Shown here piece after piece: positions 1 to 5,173 of a stretch of DNA of 6,034 nt. Below the pieces are notes generated by a model. It made no database searches and was not told the origin of the DNA. It saw nothing but the letters and a program-made list of their open reading frames with translations. The first letter of the stretch is position 1. The number at the start of each line of letters is the position of its first letter. The position numbers and the translations under genes were made by a program. The DNA comes from Nitrososphaera sp. (GTDB lineage: Archaea; Thermoproteota; Nitrososphaeria; Nitrososphaerales; Nitrososphaeraceae): the NCBI GenBank assembly GCA_025935445.1, contig JAICVG010000080.1, forward strand, positions 1 through 6,034, read 5' to 3'.

Positions 1-84
1 AGTAACACTTATCTGGTTCAATTTCCTTCTGTTGTAGCCGAACTGTTTTAAAAAGAAATTCAAAAGATACATCTCATAGTACAT
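1..84 (-). CDS. Possible 5' end of a divergent gene, running off the left edge
   Basis: On the minus strand a frame opens at ATG 84 (or a second in-frame ATG at 72) and stays open for 28 codons to the window edge. The peptide begins MYYEMYLLNFF and continues with a basic stretch (YNRRKL). A TATA-like box on the same strand at 97-106 is centred about 29 bases before the ATG at 72, the spacing expected for a nearly leaderless archaeal transcript, so the start at 72 is slightly preferred. I recognise no family. The piece is short enough for the open frame to be chance. The plus strand also has a 16-codon open frame ending at TAA 49-51 that could instead be the tail of an upstream gene; both cannot easily be true. 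Confidence 0.25.
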   Translation of the reverse strand, partial: MYYEMYLLNFFLKQFGYNRRKLNQISVT

Positions 85-96
85 CACTTAATCATG

Positions 97-106
97 ATAT
101 ATAGCA
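97..106 (-). promoter_or_regulatory. Candidate TATA box for the divergent left-edge gene
   Basis: Read on the minus strand the bases are GCTATATATC. The centre is about 29 bases upstream of the in-frame ATG at 72. It is plausible as an archaeal TATA element, but the region is AT-rich and the gene it would serve is uncertain. Confidence 0.25.
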
Positions 107-122
107 GACACAGTTGTTTTTG

Positions 123-147
123 TTGTTATTGATACTTTCAATAACAA
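123..147. promoter_or_regulatory. Perfect 10-bp inverted repeat upstream of sucC, candidate operator
   Basis: TTGTTATTGA at 123-132 is followed after a 5-base spacer by its exact reverse complement at 138-147. The dyad ends 12 bases before the sucC TATA box, so it is centred roughly 55 to 60 bases before the likely transcription start. It also lies between the two divergent TATA-like boxes. This is the geometry of a dimeric regulator site. No T-run follows on either strand, which argues against an intrinsic-type terminator. The regulator is unknown. Confidence 0.4.
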
Positions 148-159
148 ACATTAATTTGA

Positions 160-169
160 TTTATAAATA
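160..169 (+). promoter_or_regulatory. TATA box of the sucCD operon
   Basis: TTTATAAATA is a near-consensus archaeal TATA box. Its centre is about 31 bases before the ATG at 196, so transcription would begin around 190-192 and leave a leader of only a few bases. There is no Shine-Dalgarno sequence before the ATG, which fits near-leaderless translation. Confidence 0.65.
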
Positions 170-195
170 GCGATAATTGATTGTTTGCTCAAAAT

Positions 196-1317
196 ATGAG
201 ATTGCTAGAATACCAAGGAAAGGAGCTTTTTGATGAATTTGGAATCAGGGTACCAAGGTCATATCTTGCTCACACAATACATGAAGCAAGGGAAGGTGGC
301 AACAAACTTGGCTATCCGCTCGTAATCAAATCGCAGCTCACAGTAGGTGGAAGGGGCAAGGCAGGAGCTATTGTAAAGTGTAAAAGTGAAGCTGAGCTTG
401 AGCCCAAGTTCAATGAGCTCTTGCACAAAGAAGTCAAGGGAGAATTTCCGCGGGGGATCCTACTTGAAGAAATGGCCGATATCAAAAAAGAATTGTACCT
501 GTCGCTGTTTCTCAACAGGAGCAAGCGATGTTACTCACTAATATCTTCTGCTGAAGGTGGCATTGAGATTGAAAATGCGGGGAGCAAAATAATGGTTGAC
601 GTGCCAATCGATGGTCTAAGTCATCAAGAGGCCGAGGAGACCGCCGCAAAACTGGGTCTAACAGGAGAAACTGTCGTTTCTTTTGTGGACTTTACAACCA
701 AGCTCTCCAAGATGGTAAATGAAAAAGAGGCAGAGCTAGCAGAGATAAATCCTGTTGCGATTCTACAAGATGGTTCTCTCATGGCCCTTGACGCGAAAGT
801 GATAATTGATGATAATGCAATGTTCCGGCATCCAGAGCTCAAAAAGTACGAGCATGTGTCAGAGCTTGAAAGGCAGGCCGAAGTAAGCGGCTTTTCTCTA
901 GTCGAGCTAGACGGAAACATAGCTATCATTGGCAACGGAGCAGGCCTTGTAATGTCGACCCTTGACATGGTCTCAGATGCTGGTGGCACCGCAGGCGCAT
1001 TCTTGGACTTTGGCGGAAGAGCTACCACTGAGACCATCTATGAGGCACTAAAAGTGATAAGCAAGATCAAGAGGGTTGAAGCAATACTCGTGAACCTCTT
1101 TGGGGGCATTGTAAGGACCAACCTTGTAGCGCAAGCAATACTGGACGCGTACAACAACAACCTCATGAACGTGCCTGTGTTTGCAAGGATCTCTGGAGCT
1201 GATTCAGAGAAGGCAAGGGAAATGCTCCAGGGCAGTAAGGCAAACCTCTATAATACAGTGGAGGAGGCAATACAGTCTGCAGTATCGGCGATAAACAATA
1301 GCAGGAGATCAAAATGA
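196..1317 (+). CDS. sucC: Succinyl-CoA ligase (ADP/GDP-forming) subunit beta
   Basis: This is the beta subunit of succinyl-CoA synthetase, a cytoplasmic enzyme of the citric acid cycle that converts succinyl-CoA, phosphate and NDP to succinate, CoA and NTP, reversibly. The 373 residues cover the whole family (E. coli SucC has 388). The N-terminal ATP-grasp domain opens with LLEYQGKELF and carries the nucleotide-binding GGRGKAGAI at 51-59. The metal-binding EINP is at 183-186, with Asp199 in LDAKV. The C-terminal CoA-ligase (flavodoxin-like) domain has GNGAG at 246-250 and NLFGGIVR at 300-307. The frame extends upstream to TTG 181, but the family N-terminus and the TATA spacing favour ATG 196. 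The stop overlaps the sucD start as ATGA. ADP versus GDP preference cannot be read from sequence here. Assignment to the family is very secure. Confidence 0.96.
   Translation: MRLLEYQGKELFDEFGIRVPRSYLAHTIHEAREGGNKLGYPLVIKSQLTVGGRGKAGAIVKCKSEAELEPKFNELLHKEVKGEFPRGILLEEMADIKKELYLSLFLNRSKRCYSLISSAEGGIEIENAGSKIMVDVPIDGLSHQEAEETAAKLGLTGETVVSFVDFTTKLSKMVNEKEAELAEINPVAILQDGSLMALDAKVIIDDNAMFRHPELKKYEHVSELERQAEVSGFSLVELDGNIAIIGNGAGLVMSTLDMVSDAGGTAGAFLDFGGRATTETIYEALKVISKIKRVEAILVNLFGGIVRTNLVAQAILDAYNNNLMNVPVFARISGADSEKAREMLQGSKANLYNTVEEAIQSAVSAINNSRRSK
1303..1307 (+). promoter_or_regulatory. Shine-Dalgarno of sucD
   Basis: AGGAG followed by ATC lies inside the last codons of sucC, six bases before the sucD ATG, and resembles the archaeal GGAGGTGATC consensus. 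It fixes the sucD start and supports coupled translation through the ATGA overlap. The operon's first gene has no such site. Confidence 0.7.
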
Positions 1318-2243
1318 CGACAACTGTGGAAAAAACGTTCAACATATTTGACATACTTATTGGGACCGAGGGAGATGAGGACTTTGGAAGAAAGCCAGTG
1401 ATAATACAGGGCATGACTGGTAGCTATGGATCGACGCACACGAGGCTCATGAAGGCCTACGGAACAAACATTCCTGCAGGTGTAACCCCGGGTAAGGGAG
1501 GGCAGAGATTTGAAGGTACACCTGTGTACAACACCATGAGTGAAGCTGTTAAGGCCACTGGCGCACAAATATCTGGAATTTTTGTTCCTGCACCATTTTT
1601 CCTCAAGGCTGCAATAGAAGCAATTGACAGCGGCATTAAGCTGCTAGTCGCAATACCGGAGCATATTCCAATTATGGACGCAATAAAAGTTTTAGAATAT
1701 GCACGAAAAAATGGTGCAAAGATGATCGGGCCAAACACTCCCGGCGTCATTGTGCCTGAAGTAATGAAGGTAGGGATCATGCCCGCACAGCCCTTCAAGG
1801 CAGGGACTACCGTGGTTTTTTCTCGTAGCGGAACCTTGATGTATGATGTCTCATTCAACCTAACAAGCAAAGGCTTTGGGCAGAGGCTGTGCCTTGGAAT
1901 TGGAGGTGATCCGATCAATGGCACAAATCTTATTGAAGCATTTGACCTTGTTAGAGACAGAGCCGATGTTGACTCAATCGTGGTAGTAGGTGAGATAGGC
2001 GGAGACGCCGAGGAGCAATTGGCTCAGTATATTATAAGGACAAACTTCATCAAGCCTGTTATCGCATACATTGCAGGACGAGCAGCTCCAAAGGAGAAGA
2101 GAATGGGCCATGCTGGTGCAATAGTGTATGGCAACTATGGGTCTGCAGAATCAAAAGTCGCCAACTATTCAAGGGCAAACGTACCAGTTGCAAAGCGTCC
2201 AGCAGAGGTGCCTGAGCTTTTGGCAAAGAAATTGAAAAAGTAA
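1314..2243 (+). CDS. sucD: Succinyl-CoA ligase (ADP/GDP-forming) subunit alpha
   Basis: The alpha subunit binds CoA and carries the phosphohistidine that shuttles phosphate between succinyl-phosphate and the nucleotide on the beta subunit. Visible motifs are GMTGSYGS at 33-40 and GVTPGKGG at 56-63 (CoA-binding Rossmann domain), VPAPF at 91-95, MIGPNTPGVI at 137-146, SRSGTL at 170-175, GIGGDPI at 195-201, GEIGGDAEE at 226-234, and KRMGHAGAI at 262-270 with the active-site His266. At 309 residues it is about 20 longer than E. coli SucD. The extra length is an N-terminal segment (roughly residues 1-25) before the first beta strand. The position of E. coli Cys123 near the CoA thiol is Thr142 here (NTPG instead of NCPG). 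It overlaps sucC by four bases and is surely its partner in the complex. Confidence 0.96.
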   Translation: MTTTVEKTFNIFDILIGTEGDEDFGRKPVIIQGMTGSYGSTHTRLMKAYGTNIPAGVTPGKGGQRFEGTPVYNTMSEAVKATGAQISGIFVPAPFFLKAAIEAIDSGIKLLVAIPEHIPIMDAIKVLEYARKNGAKMIGPNTPGVIVPEVMKVGIMPAQPFKAGTTVVFSRSGTLMYDVSFNLTSKGFGQRLCLGIGGDPINGTNLIEAFDLVRDRADVDSIVVVGEIGGDAEEQLAQYIIRTNFIKPVIAYIAGRAAPKEKRMGHAGAIVYGNYGSAESKVANYSRANVPVAKRPAEVPELLAKKLKK

Positions 2244-2262
2244 GAAATTGCAGTTAGGGCGC

Positions 2263-2269
2263 TTTTTTT
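2263..2269 (+). terminator. T-run terminator of sucCD
   Basis: Seven consecutive T residues lie 20 bases after the sucD stop, the usual form of an archaeal terminator. The gap to the convergent membrane-protein gene is only 27 bases. On the other strand the end of sucD is itself T-rich, so that gene may terminate inside the sucD 3' end. Confidence 0.55.
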
Positions 2270-2270
2270 A

Positions 2271-2492
2271 CTACCCGCTTTCTTCATTTACATCAGGGCT
2301 GCTAGACTGACTGCCTTGTGTTGCATTGTCACTCTCACTTACGTTTTGACGTATCAAGGAGCTGTTGCCCATCTGCTCCTCTTGGTTTGTATCGTAAACT
2401 GCTGCAAATCCCAGCAGAAGTCCAAAGACAGCAAAAGTGAGTACAAATAGCACCACACTTGACCACATGACTACAGAGTCATGGCAGTCCAT
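2271..2492 (-). CDS. Small single-span membrane protein with a sequon-rich polar tail
   Basis: I do not recognise a family. The 73-residue product has a short N-terminus, one strongly hydrophobic segment at about 9-33 (VVLFVLTFAVFGLLLGF), and an acidic tail rich in Ser, Asn and Gln at 34-73. The tail holds three N-X-S/T sequons (Asn43, Asn50, Asn56), no Lys and a single Arg, so an extracytoplasmic tail is likely by inference. Support for a real gene is the ATG start, a good TATA box at leaderless spacing, a sharp hydrophobic/polar division, and its position in the otherwise unused gap after sucD. It converges on sucD with 27 bases between stops. It could be a membrane anchor, a small subunit of a larger complex or a surface glycoprotein; nothing in the sequence decides this. 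Confidence 0.7.
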   Translation of the reverse strand: MDCHDSVVMWSSVVLFVLTFAVFGLLLGFAAVYDTNQEEQMGNSSLIRQNVSESDNATQGSQSSSPDVNEESG

Positions 2493-2509
2493 TGAGTTAT
2501 AAAAATTTA

Positions 2510-2519
2510 CTTTTATAAA
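2510..2519 (-). promoter_or_regulatory. TATA box of the small membrane protein gene
   Basis: Read on the minus strand the bases are TTTATAAAAG, close to consensus. The centre is about 23 bases before the ATG at 2492, which predicts a transcript starting at or next to the ATG, so leaderless. A second AT-rich element at 2496-2505 is too close to the start to be used. Confidence 0.6.
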
Positions 2520-2734
2520 GCATTATGAGAAATGGCAAGGCACAACGTGAAAATATGAATTGTAGTTTTCTTTTCAATTTTTTGTTAAGCAAGGAAAAAT
2601 TGCTGTTGTAGGATATTTACCATCAAGGACTCTTTTCCTCTGTAAAATTCTGATCAAGCAACAAAGATTGGCAGAAAAAATACTGCAAGTAGCTTCGAGT
2701 TGACTTCTTTTCATAGAGTATTGATGATACACAC

Positions 2735-2743
2735 AATATATAT
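2735..2743 (+). promoter_or_regulatory. Candidate TATA box of the zinc-ribbon/methyltransferase pair
   Basis: AATATATAT is centred about 41 bases before the TTG at 2780. It predicts a start near 2765 and a leader of about 15 bases without a clear Shine-Dalgarno. No better element lies closer. Confidence 0.4.
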
Positions 2744-2779
2744 CTGAAAGTGCACTGATTTACTCTACAGACATATACT

Positions 2780-2953
2780 TTGTCAACAGAGCTTCGCTTT
2801 TGTGACCGCTGCATGGTAAAAACACGTCACGAGATAATCGAGGATCCGGAAACTATCTACACCTATAAGCGCAGAAGGCTCTATCGTTGTAAAGAATGTG
2901 GCCATAAAAGCATCAGAAGGGGTTTACGCCCAAGCGCAGAATCGGTCTACTAA
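2780..2953 (+). CDS. 57-residue zinc-ribbon protein
   Basis: This short frame starts at TTG 2780 (MSTELRFCDRC) and ends at TAA 2951-2953. It contains two CxxC knuckles, Cys8-Asp-Arg-Cys11 and Cys37-Lys-Glu-Cys40, spaced by 25 residues as in a zinc ribbon, with a basic middle (KRRRLYR at 30-36) and a basic Arg-rich tail (IRRGLR at 45-50). The second knuckle reads RCKECGHKS, typical of archaeal zinc ribbons. The first ATG in frame (2812) would delete the first knuckle, so TTG is preferred; an in-frame TGA lies upstream at 2757. The methyltransferase starts 11 bases after its stop, suggesting one transcript. A role in nucleic-acid or protein binding is likely from the fold, but the partner is unknown. 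It has no transposase features. Confidence 0.7.
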   Translation: MSTELRFCDRCMVKTRHEIIEDPETIYTYKRRRLYRCKECGHKSIRRGLRPSAESVY

Positions 2954-2964
2954 GAGAAAAAGAA

Positions 2965-3798
2965 ATGACAATTGATCATTCCATCCCAGAAGCAATAGCC
3001 CTCCTGAAGAGCCAATTTGTCCGAGGCTACAAAACTAGGAGAAGCCTGCTCACTGAAATCCTACCTCGATACTACTCCAAGTCTTTGCCCATTGCGAATG
3101 ATGTACTTGACTCGTTACACAGATTTGCAATAGCCAATCCGATATACTTCAGTTCACACGATGCAGAGATTTCTGAAATCTCATGCAGGATTTACGAAGG
3201 CGACATCAATAATTATTGGCTGAGCAGTAAAAAACATGACACAAGCTACCAACCATTCTACCCTACGTGGATGCTGTCTGCCTTTACGCTTGCGCTGGAA
3301 GCAAAGTTGCTTGGGTTTGATCAGCTGATCGATGTTGGTTCTGGCGATGGTAGAATAGCGTATTGCGCAAGTCTTCTCGGAATGGAGTCATATGGCATAG
3401 AGATCGACGATGAGCTTGTGGAACTGCAAGATGCAGTGTCGCATAGCACTGGCGTCAACTATAACGTGATAAGGGCTGACGCCACACGCTTTGATTACGG
3501 CAGCTTGGACCTGTCAAAGCCCATATTCTTTATCTCTGGGCTGCCAGAAATGGGAGAAATGCTTGCAAACAGCGTCATCCAGAAGGTGCTGTCAGTTGAG
3601 AAGATGAAGCACAATGCTGGCTTTAATTTCATGGGAAGCCATGTCATGAAGTCTCTTACAAGAGACCGGACTGGCTGGGGATGGGGAAATATCATTGCAA
3701 GCTTTGGTCTGAAACTTATAGGCACCATCTCCTTGCCGACGCTTTGGACCACAGACCAGATACTCGACACTGCATATGTGTATACGCGAGCACTCTAG
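2965..3798 (+). CDS. Class I SAM-dependent methyltransferase, substrate unknown
   Basis: The 277-residue protein has a mostly helical N-terminal part (about 1-115) and then a Rossmann-type SAM-binding core. Motif I is LIDVGSGDGR at 121-130, followed by a helix. Motif II is YGIEID at 143-148, where Glu146 is expected to bind the ribose hydroxyls of SAM. RADATRFD at 170-177 is the usual adenine-contacting acidic turn. The motif IV position reads FFISGLPEMG at 188-197, with no DPPY, NPPY or similar signature, so a typical N6-adenine or N4-cytosine DNA methylase is unlikely. The C-terminus ends in a beta-rich segment (WTTDQILDTAYVYTR at 261-275). GSGDGR with YGIEI recalls Dot1-like and PrmA-like protein methylases only loosely. 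The start at ATG 2965 has a purine-rich GAGAAAAAG before it rather than a good Shine-Dalgarno. It follows the zinc-ribbon gene by 11 bases. Confidence 0.8.
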   Translation: MTIDHSIPEAIALLKSQFVRGYKTRRSLLTEILPRYYSKSLPIANDVLDSLHRFAIANPIYFSSHDAEISEISCRIYEGDINNYWLSSKKHDTSYQPFYPTWMLSAFTLALEAKLLGFDQLIDVGSGDGRIAYCASLLGMESYGIEIDDELVELQDAVSHSTGVNYNVIRADATRFDYGSLDLSKPIFFISGLPEMGEMLANSVIQKVLSVEKMKHNAGFNFMGSHVMKSLTRDRTGWGWGNIIASFGLKLIGTISLPTLWTTDQILDTAYVYTRAL

Positions 3799-3799
3799 A

Positions 3800-4993
3800 T
3801 CAGGCAGTCATGGATTCCGGTTGCCTCCTTGAAAGTGAAATGACAGGCTTTGATTCCAGACGCTTTTTGCCGATATCCATAACTTCGACCAGTATTTGTT
3901 GGAATTTGTTGACATAGTTTGTAACAGAGTACTTCTGTGTCGAGTGACTTAACTTGATCTGTTCTGATGCAGGTGCAGTAAGCGCTGCTGCCACGGCTTG
4001 TACTCCTTCCCTATAGGTATGGAATTGGTACCTTGCTGGGACGAATTCTGTGTGCCCTCCTATGTCTGGAACGACTGGAATAATGCCTGCGCTCATCGCT
4101 TCTACAGTAGATATGCCAAAGGGTTCTCCTGGTAGCGGGTGAACATAGACCTTTGACCTACGCATGAGATCGAGCAGCCTATCAAACCTAACGTTTATCT
4201 TAAATCTGACAAAATTCTCCAAGCCATAGCGCCTTACAAGATCGTTAAGATAATTGAAGTATCCAATGCCGTCAGGTGGCATATTTCCTACAATATTCAT
4301 GCATGTGCCTATCTCGTTTTGACGGAGCAGCTTAGCGAGGTGTATGGCGTTCTCTATCTTTTTAGTCGGGTGGAAGCGCGAGATTACCAAGATAGAGTCA
4401 TTGCGGATGTTTGATGCTAGGCACGCGTTACGGAATATATTGACATCGACAGGTGGGGGTAGGATGGTCGAATCCACGCCAAATGTCTTAAAGATCGCCT
4501 TGCGGCTAAATTTAGAGTTAGTAAGCACAGTAGAGTTTAACATCATTTTGATGTAAGCGCTCCTGGCCACATCGTAGTATCCATTACGGACTGCCTGTGT
4601 CATACCTAAAAGACACATGTTCTGCAGGACGGCCGAGTAATCGGGGTCACCGCAATCAATCAAGTAGCTTGCAAGAGGATAGTGGCAATATGTGATCGCA
4701 TTATTCTTGGTGAAGTCTTTGTGGTAAAATGGAAGCATGTCCCCATGCGTATTAACCGTGAGGCTATAATTGCGAGGGCTATATTTTTGGAGGATATTGA
4801 GCGTTCTAATCTTTTTGATATCCCCATCTAAGCTTGTGCCATACGCATTGTGCATCAATGGCATATCAGGCTTTTCAACTGTTGAGAGCTCAACACTAAT
4901 CCCCATAGATGAAATCGCCTTTATCGTGGCGACTGCAAGACGCTCGCCACCTCCTCGAGCATTCAGACTAATATGAACAATATTTGCAATCAA
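3800..4993 (-). CDS. GT4-family glycosyltransferase, Alg11-like
   Basis: A retaining, nucleotide-sugar-dependent glycosyltransferase with GT-B fold, 397 residues. The N-terminal acceptor domain opens with IVHISLNARGGGERLA at 5-20 (donor-phosphate glycine loop) and has YCHYPLASYL at 102-111. The linker region has TNSKFSRKAI at 158-167 and LPPPVDVNIF at 178-187. The C-terminal donor domain has ISRFHPTKKIENAI at 204-217 and HPLPGEPFGISTVEAMSAG at 285-303, including the EX7E pair Glu290/Glu298, then GGHTEFV at 312-318. GGGER, CHYP and the EPFGI block resemble Alg11-type alpha-mannosyltransferases of N-glycan synthesis; donor and acceptor are inferred only. No membrane segment is obvious. The start is TTG 4993, because no ATG or GTG lies between the in-frame upstream stop and the GGGER loop. 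Its stop is one base from that of the convergent methyltransferase. Confidence 0.88.
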   Translation of the reverse strand: MIANIVHISLNARGGGERLAVATIKAISSMGISVELSTVEKPDMPLMHNAYGTSLDGDIKKIRTLNILQKYSPRNYSLTVNTHGDMLPFYHKDFTKNNAITYCHYPLASYLIDCGDPDYSAVLQNMCLLGMTQAVRNGYYDVARSAYIKMMLNSTVLTNSKFSRKAIFKTFGVDSTILPPPVDVNIFRNACLASNIRNDSILVISRFHPTKKIENAIHLAKLLRQNEIGTCMNIVGNMPPDGIGYFNYLNDLVRRYGLENFVRFKINVRFDRLLDLMRRSKVYVHPLPGEPFGISTVEAMSAGIIPVVPDIGGHTEFVPARYQFHTYREGVQAVAAALTAPASEQIKLSHSTQKYSVTNYVNKFQQILVEVMDIGKKRLESKPVISLSRRQPESMTA

Positions 4994-5117
4994 ACCAATA
5001 TGATATACGCTATACTACAAATTAACTGCTATCTAATTCACTTCATACAGAAGATCGAAAACACTTAGCAGTAAGAAAGTTAAATAATATTTGGAGGATC
5101 GTTGGTCCGCTAACTAG

Positions 5118-5126
5118 TTTATATTA
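5118..5126 (+). promoter_or_regulatory. Candidate TATA box of the exchanger gene
   Basis: TTTATATTA is centred about 31 bases before TTG 5153 and 52 before ATG 5174. With usual spacing, transcription would start near 5148. This fits a nearly leaderless TTG 5153 start or a 26-base leader before ATG 5174. Confidence 0.5.
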
Positions 5127-5173
5127 ACCCTGCGCTGACTAGCAACACTAGCTTGGCAGAAAACCTTTTGACG

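Larger units (their letters stand above)
2493..2779. other. Non-coding intergenic stretch between divergent genes
   Basis: This is AT-rich DNA between the start of the small membrane protein (minus) and the zinc-ribbon gene (plus). It holds the two TATA boxes listed separately and a weak 8-bp inverted repeat (2575-2582 with 2595-2602). I found no convincing coding frame, RNA gene or mobile-element end in it. Confidence 0.5.

Noticed and set aside
312..1037. Minus-strand open frames inside sucC (312-524 and 624-1037)
   Set aside because: They lie fully opposite a gene with strong family motifs, their products are Ser/Pro-rich in the way antisense frames usually are, and no promoter or start signal supports them.
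1163..1924. Minus-strand open frames opposite the sucC end and sucD
   Set aside because: They are antisense shadows of sucC/sucD without recognisable domains or start signals.
2575..2602. 8-bp inverted repeat CAATTTTT / AAAAATTG with 12-base loop
   Set aside because: The arms are almost only A and T in an AT-rich intergenic region, so a match of this size is expected by chance, and it is not placed at a gene end or promoter.
2623..2814. 63-residue minus-strand frame in the intergenic region
   Set aside because: It begins inside the zinc-ribbon gene and has no domain, no hydrophobic segment of note and no TATA box at a suitable distance. The zinc ribbon with paired CxxC on the other strand is far better supported.
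2780..2953. Zinc ribbon as a remnant of a transposase (IS605/IS1595-type zinc fingers)
   Set aside because: There is no adjacent transposase domain, terminal repeat or target duplication. The frame is intact from start to stop with complete paired knuckles.
3495..3917. Frames opposite the methyltransferase end and the glycosyltransferase end (3495-3770 minus, 3681-3917 plus)
   Set aside because: They overlap well-supported genes on the other strand or in another frame and show no family resemblance.
4344..4976. Plus-strand frames within the glycosyltransferase gene
   Set aside because: They are antisense to conserved GT4 motifs and have no independent support.
5093..5113. GGAGGATC resembling a Shine-Dalgarno, followed by TTG 5102 in the exchanger frame
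   Set aside because: The frame hits TAA after three codons (5111-5113), so it cannot start the exchanger. A three-codon leader peptide is possible but nothing else supports it.
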